DNA of 64,000 nucleotides from an uncultured Flavobacteriaceae bacterium. GTDB taxonomy: Bacteria; Bacteroidota; Bacteroidia; Flavobacteriales; Flavobacteriaceae. The notes beneath the pieces are model-generated. The model saw only the letters and a program-made list of their open reading frames with translations. It was not told the origin of the DNA and made no database searches. The stretch is taken from positions 211,345-275,344 of the forward strand of contig CANMFQ010000005.1 in NCBI GenBank assembly GCA_947497145.1, in the 5' to 3' direction. Both the position numbers and the translations under genes were made by a program. Below are positions 39,778-51,034 of the stretch, one piece after another (position 1 is the first letter of the stretch; each line of letters opens with the position of its first letter).

Positions 39778-40273
39778 ATTTTTAATTTTTGGCTAATATA
39801 ATTCTTTGTTGGGGTTAATTATTCCAAATACCCTCAAAGAATAACATAATAGTTTCAATTAACGAAAGAAAAACAAAAGAGCCAAAAATTACCTTTCAAC
39901 AAAAAAAGCAGATCCAATTTAAAAACTACAGATAGTATATTATCACTTTAAACAATATGGCAAGCCCTAATAGCACATCGTTTTACGAAAAACAAAAAAA
40001 TCTTTTAAACAAACCTAATTATCTATAAGTAACTCATTCCCATTATACTTTAGATTACAAAAAAACTTACCCCTTGCTTTAAGGGTTATCACAAAGAAAT
40101 TATTCACCTGAAAAAAAAACTTTCTTGATATCCATTTCAATTGCAAAAAAAATTAGTAGTTTCATGAAAAATTTTACTTTTATTAACATAAAAAAAACAA
40201 AAAAATGAAGAAAAACATCCATTAATCAAAAACAAACCAATTAAATCCAATCAAAAACAAACACTCATCACGT

Positions 40274-43200
40274 ATGAAAAAAAACACAAAGTACGGGGTA
40301 TCTAATTTAGCGGTCCCGCAAGTCAATCTCAAAACGACATTATTACTCTTCGCTGCACTCCTGTTTCTGAATCAGGGGTACGCAATTAACACATTAAAAA
40401 AATCGTCAACAACACACAATCCAGTGTACCAAACTACCATTTCAGGTACTGTAGTTGATGAAGATGGTATTCCTCTGCCTGGTGCTACGGTAGTCGAAGT
40501 AGGCACCACCAATGGTGTATCAACTGATTTCGATGGAAACTATTATATCACCACCACTCGTGATTCTCCTTCCCTCGAATTCTCATACATAGGGTATGCT
40601 TCACAAACAATAGCAGTAAATGGTAGAACCACTATAAATGTTACCTTGGCTGAAAATGCCAGTGAACTTGATGAAGTTGTGGTCACTGCGTTGGGCATTA
40701 AAAAAGAATCAAAGGCACTAGGCTATTCTGTTGCCAAAGTAGATACGGAGCGTATCTTGGCAAGTGGTGCGCCAGTCAATGCATTACAATCTTTGTATGG
40801 CGCAGCAGCAGGTGTTCAAGTAGCTTCTACTGCAACAGGTCCTTCAGGGGGGTTCAAAATCAATATACGTAATGCTGTTTCATTTGATGAAAACTCAACT
40901 ACCAGACCTTTAATTGTTGTTGATGGAATTCCCATTTTTGATGAGAATTCTAAAGTTACATACAATGACCGAAACGGAAGAGACAATGGTACTGGAATTA
41001 ACGATATTAACCCAGATGATATTGCCTCAATGGAAATATTAAAAGGAGCCAAAGCATCTGTTCTTTATGGCAGTGAAGGAGCTAACGGTGTAATATTAAT
41101 TACCACAAAAAGTGGATCAAGAAGTAAAGGTTTAGGAATTTCTGCCTCATTAACCACCTCTCTTGAAAAAGCGGCCTTTACCGCTGACGTACAAGATCAA
41201 TATGGCACAGGGCGTAGTGCAAGCGTATCAGCTAATGATGACCAGGGCTACTTTATCAATGAAGCTGGTGAACGTGCATTAGATATTTCAGGAACGGCAT
41301 TTGGACCAAAATTTGACCCCAATGTAACACTACGCTGGTGGGACGGGTCTTTAAGACCCTGGCAAGCCACCCGAAGAGATGTTTACGATCAGCTATTTAA
41401 AACCGGATTTCAAAAAACAGCGAACATCGCAGTAAGTTCTGGTGGCGAAAGAGGGTCTGTACGTTTTGGATATACCAATATGGATTACAGTCCTATTATT
41501 AGAGGTGCCAAATATACCAAAAACACCTTTAGTGTTAATGCTTCCTATGATTTGAACGACTATATTTCTATAAAATATGTTAGTAATTATTTTTTAACCA
41601 ATAATCTTAATTCAGCCTATGCAGGGTCTTTTGATTCACAAGGATCAAGAACTGGTTTAGGAGCCTATTCAAGAGACATTGATGTTGACTTACTACGAAG
41701 TTTTTTGGTGACCGAAAATGGGTATAATTATTTTCAAAATGAAGATCGAAGAAGAGACCTTATTTCTGCTGGTAGAGGCGCCATAGTAGGCTCTCTTTGG
41801 GACTGGACACAAAACGAATCTGATTTTAATCGAATTCATGGCATTCAGTCCTTAACTTTAAATTTGACATTTAACGATATTTTTAGCGCTTCAATATTAG
41901 GCGGTATCGACAATACTACTGAAAGAAATGTGTACAAAGGAAAATTACAAGATCCAAGCTTAATAGGGCCAAATAGCGGCTCTGTTTTCAGAGATGAAAA
42001 TCGCATTATTAGAAGAACCTATACACAAGCAACTTTAAATTTCGATACTAACTTCAATGATTTAGGTTTTTCTGGTTTCGCAGGTGCTGTTTACAGAGAT
42101 AATCGTTTTGAAGTTAAGGGTGCAGAAAAAATTGGAGGTTTTGTTATACCAAACTTCTTTTCGTTTACAAACCTTCCTTCAGGTGTTAATCCTAACGCAA
42201 TTGTAGATAATGGTAGAGATGTACTTTATGGCCTGATGGGTTCTATGCAACTTGATTGGAAAGGGCAAGTCTATGTTGAAGCTCAAGCGCGCCAAGATTG
42301 GTCTTCTATTTTACCACCAAATAATAATACCTATTTCTACCCTGGTGTAAGTGCCACTTGGATTGCTTCTAGCTCATTAAACTTACCAAAAGCTGTAAAA
42401 TTCTTAAAACTAAGAACTTCATGGGCTGATGTAGGTCGACCAGGACCGCTCTATTTTAGTAACGTAAATTTAGGCGTTTCACAATCTGGTAATGGTTTTA
42501 TTCTTTCGCCTCCTGGAGATCTTCCCCCAATTGATGCTGAATTCGTTCCTAATTTAAAACCAGAACGTAAACGTGAATTCGAAGTAGGATTGGAAGGATA
42601 TTTCTTTGAAAACCAACGAATAGGTATAGATTTATCGGTTTACCATGCCAATACCTATGATCAGATTATGAAAATAACAGCTCCTCCAGGGCTTGGTGTA
42701 AATAATGTACGAATTAATGCAGGAGATGTTGCAAATACAGGTTGGGAGCTCGCACTAAAAACCAAACCTTTATTTAGTGAAGATTTTCAATGGAACCTAA
42801 ACATGACCTTTGCTTCAAGTAAAACAAAGGTTAAAAGACTTGATGGAGAACTTACTTCTCTTGCTCTTTTTAGTGGCAATGGACTTAACGTAGTAGCCGA
42901 AGTAGGTGGAGAATACGGTCAAATCATACAGCAACAAGGTTGGCAAAATTATATCAATCCATCTGATGACAACGACCCTAACAATGGCAAGCGAATTGTT
43001 GATAGAAATGGCCAACGATATAGCTATTCAAGACAAAGTAATAAATTGGTTGGAAAACTTTTACCTGATCTTACCGGAGGTATCTTCAATAAATTTAATT
43101 ATAAAAATTTCAGTTTAACAGCCAATATAGACTATTCGTTTGGAGCAACATTTATTAATGAAGCTGAGGCCTATTTGTTGGCATCAGGTACTTTAAAAGA

Positions 43201-43675
43201 GAGCTTACAGTATAGAGACGCTGCAAATGGCGGTCTCCCATACCACTTAAATGACGAAGGTGCTAAAATTGCAGGTGCCAATCCAAACAATGGAGCAACC
43301 TTTAATGACGGAGTATTATTAGACGGGGTATATGCTGATGGAACGCCTAACACGCAAATTTCTTCAGCACAAGACTATTATTCATCTTCATATTTTTCAA
43401 ATGGCTTTTTTCCTGAAGATCGTCTGTTCAAAAGTGATTATGTAGCACTGCGAAATGTATCGATAGATTATAGAATTCCTGAATTTTCAAAAAAAATAGG
43501 ATTGAACGATATTGTAGTATCTTTATTTGCAAACAACCTTGCTTACCTATATAAAGCTGCTCCAAATACCATTCCTGAATCATCAAACGGTACAGGATGG
43601 TCCGATGGTGCTTTCGGCACAACCGCTTTACCTTCTCAACGATCTTTTGGTCTATCGGTAAAAGCCAAATTATAA
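40274..43675 (+). CDS. SusC/RagA-family TonB-linked outer membrane protein
   Basis: ISGTVVDEDGIPLPGATVVEVGTTNGVSTDFDGNYYI, DEVVVTALGIKKESKALGYSVAKV, VLYGSEGANGVILITTKSG. Confidence 0.97.
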   Translation: MKKNTKYGVSNLAVPQVNLKTTLLLFAALLFLNQGYAINTLKKSSTTHNPVYQTTISGTVVDEDGIPLPGATVVEVGTTNGVSTDFDGNYYITTTRDSPSLEFSYIGYASQTIAVNGRTTINVTLAENASELDEVVVTALGIKKESKALGYSVAKVDTERILASGAPVNALQSLYGAAAGVQVASTATGPSGGFKINIRNAVSFDENSTTRPLIVVDGIPIFDENSKVTYNDRNGRDNGTGINDINPDDIASMEILKGAKASVLYGSEGANGVILITTKSGSRSKGLGISASLTTSLEKAAFTADVQDQYGTGRSASVSANDDQGYFINEAGERALDISGTAFGPKFDPNVTLRWWDGSLRPWQATRRDVYDQLFKTGFQKTANIAVSSGGERGSVRFGYTNMDYSPIIRGAKYTKNTFSVNASYDLNDYISIKYVSNYFLTNNLNSAYAGSFDSQGSRTGLGAYSRDIDVDLLRSFLVTENGYNYFQNEDRRRDLISAGRGAIVGSLWDWTQNESDFNRIHGIQSLTLNLTFNDIFSASILGGIDNTTERNVYKGKLQDPSLIGPNSGSVFRDENRIIRRTYTQATLNFDTNFNDLGFSGFAGAVYRDNRFEVKGAEKIGGFVIPNFFSFTNLPSGVNPNAIVDNGRDVLYGLMGSMQLDWKGQVYVEAQARQDWSSILPPNNNTYFYPGVSATWIASSSLNLPKAVKFLKLRTSWADVGRPGPLYFSNVNLGVSQSGNGFILSPPGDLPPIDAEFVPNLKPERKREFEVGLEGYFFENQRIGIDLSVYHANTYDQIMKITAPPGLGVNNVRINAGDVANTGWELALKTKPLFSEDFQWNLNMTFASSKTKVKRLDGELTSLALFSGNGLNVVAEVGGEYGQIIQQQGWQNYINPSDDNDPNNGKRIVDRNGQRYSYSRQSNKLVGKLLPDLTGGIFNKFNYKNFSLTANIDYSFGATFINEAEAYLLASGTLKESLQYRDAANGGLPYHLNDEGAKIAGANPNNGATFNDGVLLDGVYADGTPNTQISSAQDYYSSSYFSNGFFPEDRLFKSDYVALRNVSIDYRIPEFSKKIGLNDIVVSLFANNLAYLYKAAPNTIPESSNGTGWSDGAFGTTALPSQRSFGLSVKAKL

Positions 43676-43692
43676 TTTAAAAAAATAGTACT

Positions 43693-45684
43693 ATGAAAAA
43701 TTTATTTATTAAATCCATTTTATCATGCTTGATACTATTGAGTACAATAGGTTGTCAAGACCAATTAGAAGATTTGTATCAAGATCCTGACGGCTTTTCT
43801 AAAAGCCAAGCAGATGAAGCTGGGGTAAGTATTATAGCAGGCTATTTCACCTCACAGCTAACGCGTGGATTCTTGCTACGTGGTGATTATGGCTCACACT
43901 ACCATCAACTTAGAAGTGGTTCACGAGTTATGGGAACTGGTGTTCAATTATATTTCACTTCAAACACACAGGGTGTTCCATATACCTTAAGAGATGTAGA
44001 GAATGACTGGGGCTCAAATGGCTTCAATCAATCAGTCTTTAATAATTTGAATAGCCCTTGGATTAAACAAGTGCTTTGGGGACAAAAAGAATTCAACAAA
44101 ATTCCGGAGGCAGAACGCACCTCCCTCGATGTATTATTCATGAGACTATTACATGTTTTAAAAGCCTATGCCTATCAACGTGGAATAGATGGTTACGATG
44201 AAGTACCCTATTTTCCAACAGGTTCTGCAGGTGCCCTTGAAGGAGAAAAAGCATCATTTTTAGGACAAAAAGAAATATACCCTATCATCATAGAAGAATT
44301 AGGAGAAATAGAAACCTATCTTTCAACTGTTGAATTAGATGCAACTGAACAAACAATATTTCAAAATCAAGATGTAATTTTCAATGGAAGTTTATTGCAG
44401 TGGCGAAAGTACATTAATTCGCTTCGTTTACGCTGGGCCATGACGGTAAGTGAACAAATGCCCGAACTTACTACGGCAACAGTTAACGATCTAGTTAACA
44501 AGCCACTCTTTAAGGAAGCTACAGATGTTGCTGGTTTGGCTGATATTGCTATTGTTGAACCAAATCGTTTACAAGTTGAACTCGGTATTACTAGAGCATT
44601 TAGAGAACGTGGTGATGAGAGTAGAGCACCAAAACGTTACTTAGAAGACGTGATGCATTGCATTCCCACAGAAAAAAGTATCGAAATAAATGGTGAAACC
44701 CTACTTTATTTTGACGGTGACAATTCAGAAGAAGGCTTAGCTAACGGCACTGTTGATCCACGAGTTGCTTATCTATTCTCAAAAGATATTATGGGCAGAT
44801 ACATTGGAGCAGAGACTGGTTTTGATAACGGAAATGACCCTAATAGCTATCTCAATAAAACCTTGAGAGCCTATTATATCAACCATCCTATTATGACCGA
44901 TTTGAGCGTAACTGAGATATCTTTTGGCACTGAGGCAGATGAACAAATCATAAGACTAGACGATGAAGCTACAGCTGATCTTTCAAAGCGTGAGGAATTT
45001 TTATTGGATGCATTTAGAGATTATATTGGTAACTATAGAGACACCAATTATACCATAGGTACAGACAACAACCTAATTTCAGAATTTAATACTAGACCAC
45101 AATATAACTTTGATCTTAGATACCCTACCTTACATGCGGTTGAAACTGAACTTTCTCTAGCAGAGGCAGCGGTAAGAGGTTTTGGAGATCCTGGATCAGC
45201 ACGTGATCACTACGCAAAAGCTATTGAACTATCTTGTAAATACTGGTACGCTATAAATGTAGACAATAGCTACTCGAAACAAACAGTACCTTCATTTCCA
45301 AGCACCATGGATCAATCAAGAATTGACAGAGATAAGCCAAGAGAAGAATATAACGCCATGGCTTATGCTGAATACGAAGCACAACGTTTTGATGGATTAT
45401 CTGATCAAGAAAAAGTGAGGTCTATTTTTAATCAATTACAGTTGCATTATAATATGTTTAATTTTGAAACTCCATGGACAGCAGCGCGACGTTTAGTGAA
45501 ATATCTTGGCGACAACCCTGGTTCTCCCTATGAAATTTTTCAATGGAAAGAGCGGTTTCTTTACAACCCAAGCATTCAAGCTACAGACCCTGAAGCTTGG
45601 GCTCGCTTAAGCCAGCATGACGACGCTAATTTACCCGTATGGTTTACAGGGCGCGACACAAAATGGAAAAACGTATTAGAATAA
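43693..45684 (+). CDS. SusD/RagB-family lipoprotein
   Basis: Lipobox LLSTIGCQD; YQDPDGFSKSQADEAGVSIIAGY; follows SusC by 17 nt. Confidence 0.88.
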   Translation: MKNLFIKSILSCLILLSTIGCQDQLEDLYQDPDGFSKSQADEAGVSIIAGYFTSQLTRGFLLRGDYGSHYHQLRSGSRVMGTGVQLYFTSNTQGVPYTLRDVENDWGSNGFNQSVFNNLNSPWIKQVLWGQKEFNKIPEAERTSLDVLFMRLLHVLKAYAYQRGIDGYDEVPYFPTGSAGALEGEKASFLGQKEIYPIIIEELGEIETYLSTVELDATEQTIFQNQDVIFNGSLLQWRKYINSLRLRWAMTVSEQMPELTTATVNDLVNKPLFKEATDVAGLADIAIVEPNRLQVELGITRAFRERGDESRAPKRYLEDVMHCIPTEKSIEINGETLLYFDGDNSEEGLANGTVDPRVAYLFSKDIMGRYIGAETGFDNGNDPNSYLNKTLRAYYINHPIMTDLSVTEISFGTEADEQIIRLDDEATADLSKREEFLLDAFRDYIGNYRDTNYTIGTDNNLISEFNTRPQYNFDLRYPTLHAVETELSLAEAAVRGFGDPGSARDHYAKAIELSCKYWYAINVDNSYSKQTVPSFPSTMDQSRIDRDKPREEYNAMAYAEYEAQRFDGLSDQEKVRSIFNQLQLHYNMFNFETPWTAARRLVKYLGDNPGSPYEIFQWKERFLYNPSIQATDPEAWARLSQHDDANLPVWFTGRDTKWKNVLE

Positions 45685-45703
45685 ACAATATTAAAACTAC
45701 ACT

Positions 45704-46045
45704 ATGAAAAGAATATCTTTTTTAATCATCTCACTTATTATAATGGCATCTTGCAGTAAAGATGACCAAGGTTCAATTTTTGGAACAGCAAGTGCAGATA
45801 ATGAGAATGTACTATCAGGAATTACCGTAAAATTATATACTGAAGACACAACCTTAATTTCAACAACTACAACAGATGGAGAAGGGAATTTCTCCTTCTC
45901 TGGACTTGAATCTGGCAATTATTTTATTGGTGCCACCATTACCGTAGAAGAAGAAATTTGGGATACAGGAAACACCCCTAAAATTGTCTATGTCGGAGGT
46001 GAAATTGCTAAAGAAGTTGCTTTAACATTAGCAAAAAAAGAATGA
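45704..46045 (+). CDS. small lipoprotein with carboxypeptidase-regulatory/SdrD-like beta-sandwich domain
   Basis: Lipobox IMASCSK; ENVLSGITVKLYTEDTTLISTTTTDGEGNFSFSGLESGNYFIGA. Confidence 0.8.
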   Translation: MKRISFLIISLIIMASCSKDDQGSIFGTASADNENVLSGITVKLYTEDTTLISTTTTDGEGNFSFSGLESGNYFIGATITVEEEIWDTGNTPKIVYVGGEIAKEVALTLAKKE

Positions 46046-46050
46046 GTTTA

Positions 46051-46093
46051 ATTAAGCCAAGGTTTTGGGAAGTTTTCAAAACCTTGGCTTAAT
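46051..46093 (+). terminator. long hairpin terminator of the second SusCD operon
   Basis: ATTAAGCCAAGGTTTTG (46051-46067) exactly complementary to CAAAACCTTGGCTTAAT (46077-46093). Confidence 0.8.
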
Positions 46094-46192
46094 CATTTAA
46101 TTTCTTCAACTTAATTTTGCGTTGTCAGTACTAAAAAATAACGTCAATAATCAAGCAGTATGCCTATCACTATAGACAACCAATAACCTACC

Positions 46193-46558
46193 TCACTTCT
46201 CATCATAAAAAAACTGCTCTTTAACAATCTTACCATCTTTAACTTGGTACACCCCTATTTCTGAAGTTGTTGAACGCTGCCCCGATGGTTTATGTGTTGT
46301 ATCCATTTCAAAACGTACCGAAAACCAATTGTCTGCAACTATGGGCGCTGATACTTTACTACTGTGAACTTCAAAATTCTCGCTCCACCATTCGCCTTTT
46401 TTTTGAATACCCTCAAAACCTTCTACATAACCTCCTTCGCTTTTTCCGTCATTTTCAATACTAACAATTTTGGGACTATACAACTCTTGATATGGTTTTT
46501 CGAAATCTCCTTCGTTACACCAAGCTACTAATTGTGATGCAATTTCTTCTGTTTTCAT
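46193..46558 (-). CDS. SnoaL/NTF2-like protein
   Basis: 121 aa; ELYSPKIVSIE, GFEGIQKKGEWWSENFEVHSSKVSAPIVADNWFSVRFEMD, GVYQVKDGKIVKEQFFYD. Confidence 0.8.
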   Translation of the reverse strand: MKTEEIASQLVAWCNEGDFEKPYQELYSPKIVSIENDGKSEGGYVEGFEGIQKKGEWWSENFEVHSSKVSAPIVADNWFSVRFEMDTTHKPSGQRSTTSEIGVYQVKDGKIVKEQFFYDEK

Positions 46559-46840
46559 ATGTAAATATTATTTTAAATTCGTTTTCAAATTACAATATAA
46601 AACACTTCAAAACAAAGTTTTATCTCAATTTGTAATACATTTTAAGCATACCATATAACCGCTCACTAGAAACCAGACTACAGAAAATAACAGCTTTAAA
46701 TAAAACCAAGACATCGGCAATTTGTATTTGTGCTTGTTTCTTACAGCGCAGCAGTCTTTATAACACCCACCATATAAAGCTAGCGGTTTTGGTAAGTCAT
46801 TAGTAGTAGAAGTAGATAGAAGTTAAATGACATACGATAC

Positions 46841-47281
46841 TCACTCAAAAGGAATCTCAATATTATAATTAGCATCTAACTTAAAAGCACATGCTTCAAA
46901 ACTAGGTGGGCCAAAAGTTCGCATTTTAGCCTTTGAAAAAGCGCAGGCTTCCTTAGGTATACCAAAAAAATTGGTATCTAATTTTTTATTACCATTTGCA
47001 TCATGAAAAATAGAAACAGCATACGTACCCGAAGGTAAATTAGGAATTTCAACAATTGTGGTTCCCGCTTTTGACACCGCAAAATCACCGGCAAAAACCC
47101 CATTTTTTTTTAAAAAACTAGCCTTAGCATCATACACCCCTACTGCTATATAGCCATCAGAAGAAGCCACATTCTTGACTTGTACGGTTAAGGTATGCTG
47201 TGCTCCAACAAAAAACGGAAGACTTACAAAAACAAATAAAAATAAGCGCTTTAATTTTTGTGTTGATTTTCTATCGTGCAT
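46841..47281 (-). CDS. DUF2141 secreted protein
   Basis: LTVQVKNVASSDGYIAVGVYDAKASF, LPSGTYAVSIFHDANGNKKLDTNFFGIPKEACAFS. Confidence 0.9.
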   Translation of the reverse strand: MHDRKSTQKLKRLFLFVFVSLPFFVGAQHTLTVQVKNVASSDGYIAVGVYDAKASFLKKNGVFAGDFAVSKAGTTIVEIPNLPSGTYAVSIFHDANGNKKLDTNFFGIPKEACAFSKAKMRTFGPPSFEACAFKLDANYNIEIPFE

Positions 47282-47720
47282 TGGACGTTTTTTTTATGGC
47301 TGCTATTTTGGCTTCAAGAAGATTAAACAAGGTCACCGTTTCTGTTGAATCCTTTAAGTTTATAAAAAGTTGAGACGCATCTTTATGCACCACTTGTATT
47401 TTCTGTTGCTCAAAATTATCGACAAAAACATATACTTTTTTATCCGTTAAGGTATCTTTAAATTCTTGATAAACTCCCTTTCCTTTATCAAAGGCAGAAA
47501 ACCCACTTAGCCGTTTCATAGGCGGAATTCTATCTACCCACTGTACATTTTCAAGCGAATCAAATTTTACATCATGGTAATAAATTCCCGAAAGTATCGT
47601 CATTTTATCGGCATCTACCCTTGTCCAATTTTTATAATGAGCTGCAAAGGCACAAAAACAAATAATGACCGTAATGACAATTAATATATTCCAAAGCCAG
47701 GGTCTTTTTTTTGGCGACAT
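47271..47720 (-). CDS. hypothetical single-TM protein
   Basis: 149 aa, N-terminal TM WLWNILIVITVIICFCAFAAHY; overlaps start of the DUF2141 gene by 11 nt, suggesting coupling. Confidence 0.6.
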   Translation of the reverse strand: MSPKKRPWLWNILIVITVIICFCAFAAHYKNWTRVDADKMTILSGIYYHDVKFDSLENVQWVDRIPPMKRLSGFSAFDKGKGVYQEFKDTLTDKKVYVFVDNFEQQKIQVVHKDASQLFINLKDSTETVTLFNLLEAKIAAIKKTSNAR

Positions 47721-48008
47721 AGGTTGTTGTATTTAATATTAAAATTCAAACCAAGGCCATGAAAGCATTGGTATAAATCAAGTTAGTATCATTTATAATC
47801 CAGTTAACGAAAAAGGGACAAAGTAAAAACCAACTCAATAACACTAGCAGTTAAGCTACAATAGTCTTACCAAAGATAAGGTATCACACTGAAATCATAA
47901 CGTGTTCTTGCCAACAACTATTGTCACTTTTGGCTGATAAATCTACCAAGGGTAGTTTGCATACATTCAGCAATACCTTATATTTAATCCCATTAAACAG
48001 TTCTATCA

Positions 48009-50789
48009 ATGCAAAAAAATATATTTCTAGTTGTTTTTCTTCTGTCCTATTCAATTTTTAGTCAAAAAAAAGTACTTGACCATGATGATTACGCCCTTTG
48101 GAATACCATTAAAAGTCCGCTTATAGCAGCTGATGGTAAGCACGTCTTATTTTCTTTAGAAAAAGGAGAAAAAGATAATTTTCTAAAAGTAAAAACTATT
48201 GAAGGAACAACAATTTTCTCACACGAAAGAAGTTCTGAAGGCATGTTTAGCCATGACGCCAAGCATGTATTTTTTACCATAAAAGCATGGAAAGATAGCG
48301 TGATAGCATTAAAAAGCAGAAAAACGAAAAAAGAAAATTTACCCAAAGACTCGCTAGGCATACTACATATTAAAACAGGTGACCTTGTAAAAATAGGAGG
48401 CGTTAAATCGTATAAAATTCCTGAAGACTGGTCTGGTTATATTGCTTATGAACTCGCCGAAATGAAAAACAAAAAAGCAGCAACTAAAGATACTGTTTCA
48501 GACAAAAAAAATAAGCAAAAGAAAGTAGGCAAAAAAAACGGCTATCATGTGGTGCTACGCAATCTTAAAACCAACAACGAAGACACTTTAAAATTTGTCA
48601 CTAATTTTACATTTGCAAAAAAGGGGAAAACCTTTGCATATAGCACCTCTGGTGTTGACAAAAACAGTGATGCAGGCGTTTTTGTTATCGATTTAGAAAA
48701 GAAAGAAACCACCGCTATACACAGTGCTAAAAAAGCTCAATATGCGCAACTTTCCTTTAGCGAATCGGGTAACAATTTAGGATTTATTGTAGATACCGAT
48801 ACGACAAAAATTCAAATACGCCCCAATGCACTATTTCACTGGAAAAAAGGGGCTGCAAAGGCAGAAAAATTAATAACTACTAAAAACGCTCCCAAGGGGT
48901 ATCTCGTATCCGCTGATGGAAAAGTGAGCTTTTCAAAAGACGAATCGAAATTATTTTTTGGTTTACGAAAACCATCCATACTAAAAGACACAACCCTTAC
49001 CGATGAAGAAATTGTAAACGTAGAGGTATGGACCTACAATGAACCAAGACTGTATACCGTACAAGAATTAGATTTAAAAAAAGATACCCTACAATCTTTT
49101 CAAACTGCTTTTCATTTAAAAAATAACAAAATGACACAGTTAGCTACTATTGACTACCCCAATAGTGAGCTAGGTGATGAAGGCAATGCTCTATACGCAT
49201 TGGTAAGTACTGCCAAACCACATCAATTAGAAAGTCAATGGAAAGGCTACCGAGCGTATGACTATGCGGTTGTAGCTGTTAGCACGGGAGACATTAAATT
49301 GGAAATAAAAAAATCAGAAAAATTGCAATTAAGCCCAAGCGCTACTTATGCATACGGATATAGCCGAGTAGACACTACCTGGGTTACCCATGACCTTACG
49401 ACTGGCGCCAGCAAGGCCCTGACCAAAAATAAGGGGTTTCATAATGAATTACACGATTACCCTGACCATCCTTACGCCTATAATATGGCAGGTTTTACTA
49501 AAAATGATGCTTCCATCATTATTTATGACCGCTATGACCTTTGGGAATTCAACCCCAAAACGGGGGTTGGTAATAGACTGACCAAAGGGCGCGAAACCAA
49601 AACCCAATACCGTTATGTACAGCTTGATACAGAAGCACGTTTTTTAGACCCCAATAAAAAATGGCTACTAAGCACATTTAATGAAACAACCAAAAATTCG
49701 GGTTACGCCACCTACCACCCAAAAAGTAAAAAGCTGATTTCTTTAATTGCTGGTCCGTACCGCTATGGAAACATTCAAAAAGCAAAACTCGCTGACCAAT
49801 TGCTATTTACCAAAGAGTCTTTTCAAGTATTTCCAGATTTGCTAACCGCCGATATGAGTTTTAAAAATAGTAGGCAGCTCAGCGATGCAAATCCGCAACA
49901 AAAGCAATACAACTGGGGTACTAATGAACTGGTTAATTGGACCTCATTAGACGGGGAAGAACTCACAGGAATGCTGATAAAACCCGAAAATTTCAATCCG
50001 AATAAAAAATATCCCTTGTTAGTAAACTTTTATGAGCGTAGTTCAAATGGGCTACATCGCCATATCGCACCAAAACCAGAAAGGTCAACGATAAACTATA
50101 GCTTTTATACTAGCCGTGGGTATGTAATTTTCAATCCTGATGTGCAATACCGCGTAGGATACCCAGGAGAAAGTGCTTACAATTGTGTGCTTCCAGGGGT
50201 TACAGCATTAATAGAAAAAGGGTTTATTGACAAAGACAAAATAGGGGTTCAAGGCCATAGTTGGGGAGGCTACCAAGTAGCGTATTTGGTTACCAAAACT
50301 GATATTTTTAAAGCAGCAGAATCAGGCGCCCCCGTACCAAATATGATTAGTGCTTATGGAGGCATTCGCTGGTGGACGGGGCTAAGTCGTCAATTTCAGT
50401 ATGAACACACTCAAAGTAGAATTGGCGGTACTCCTTGGGAATATCCTATGCGCTATATCGAAAATTCACCTATTTTTAATATCGACAAAATCAATACGCC
50501 ACTATTAATCATGCACAATGATGCCGACGGGCACGTACCTTGGTATCAAGGGATTGAGTTTTTTGTGAGTTTACGTCGCTTGGGTAAACCATCGTGGTTT
50601 TTAAATTACAATGGTGAACCCCACTGGCCTTTAAAATTACAGAACAGAAAAGACTTCAGTATTCGTATGGCACAATTTTTTGATTACTATTTAAAGGGAA
50701 CTGCAAAACCTATGTGGATGGAACGCGGTGTTCCTGCAATAGAAAAAGGTATCAATCAAGGGTATGAATTGCTGCCCACCAATAGGTAA
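48009..50789 (+). CDS. S9-family (prolyl oligopeptidase-like) peptidase
   Basis: GVQGHSWGGYQVAYLVTKTDIFKAAESGAPV nucleophile elbow, HNDADGHVPWYQGIEFFVSLRRLGKPSWFLNYNGEPHWP catalytic Asp/His region. Confidence 0.93.
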   Translation: MQKNIFLVVFLLSYSIFSQKKVLDHDDYALWNTIKSPLIAADGKHVLFSLEKGEKDNFLKVKTIEGTTIFSHERSSEGMFSHDAKHVFFTIKAWKDSVIALKSRKTKKENLPKDSLGILHIKTGDLVKIGGVKSYKIPEDWSGYIAYELAEMKNKKAATKDTVSDKKNKQKKVGKKNGYHVVLRNLKTNNEDTLKFVTNFTFAKKGKTFAYSTSGVDKNSDAGVFVIDLEKKETTAIHSAKKAQYAQLSFSESGNNLGFIVDTDTTKIQIRPNALFHWKKGAAKAEKLITTKNAPKGYLVSADGKVSFSKDESKLFFGLRKPSILKDTTLTDEEIVNVEVWTYNEPRLYTVQELDLKKDTLQSFQTAFHLKNNKMTQLATIDYPNSELGDEGNALYALVSTAKPHQLESQWKGYRAYDYAVVAVSTGDIKLEIKKSEKLQLSPSATYAYGYSRVDTTWVTHDLTTGASKALTKNKGFHNELHDYPDHPYAYNMAGFTKNDASIIIYDRYDLWEFNPKTGVGNRLTKGRETKTQYRYVQLDTEARFLDPNKKWLLSTFNETTKNSGYATYHPKSKKLISLIAGPYRYGNIQKAKLADQLLFTKESFQVFPDLLTADMSFKNSRQLSDANPQQKQYNWGTNELVNWTSLDGEELTGMLIKPENFNPNKKYPLLVNFYERSSNGLHRHIAPKPERSTINYSFYTSRGYVIFNPDVQYRVGYPGESAYNCVLPGVTALIEKGFIDKDKIGVQGHSWGGYQVAYLVTKTDIFKAAESGAPVPNMISAYGGIRWWTGLSRQFQYEHTQSRIGGTPWEYPMRYIENSPIFNIDKINTPLLIMHNDADGHVPWYQGIEFFVSLRRLGKPSWFLNYNGEPHWPLKLQNRKDFSIRMAQFFDYYLKGTAKPMWMERGVPAIEKGINQGYELLPTNR

Positions 50790-51034
50790 GACTGTTATCA
50801 TTTTACTACCTTAAAATGACAACTAACTACCATTTAGAAACCATGCGTTACCGTATAAAAACCATTGCACTGCAAGAATCAAGATTTTCTTTATAGTCCT
50901 GTTTCTTGGTGAATGTCCCTGATTATAGTTGACCGTTTTTAGTTATTAATTTCATTGTTAAAAACAGTAATCATTGGCTTGTTTTTCATAGGTATTTCCA
51001 TTAGTCCTGTTTCGTGGCTCTTGTTTCTGTGAAT

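Noticed and set aside
48009-50789. Inactive S9 peptidase
   Set aside because: The GHSWGG nucleophile motif and the downstream Asp and His regions are all present.
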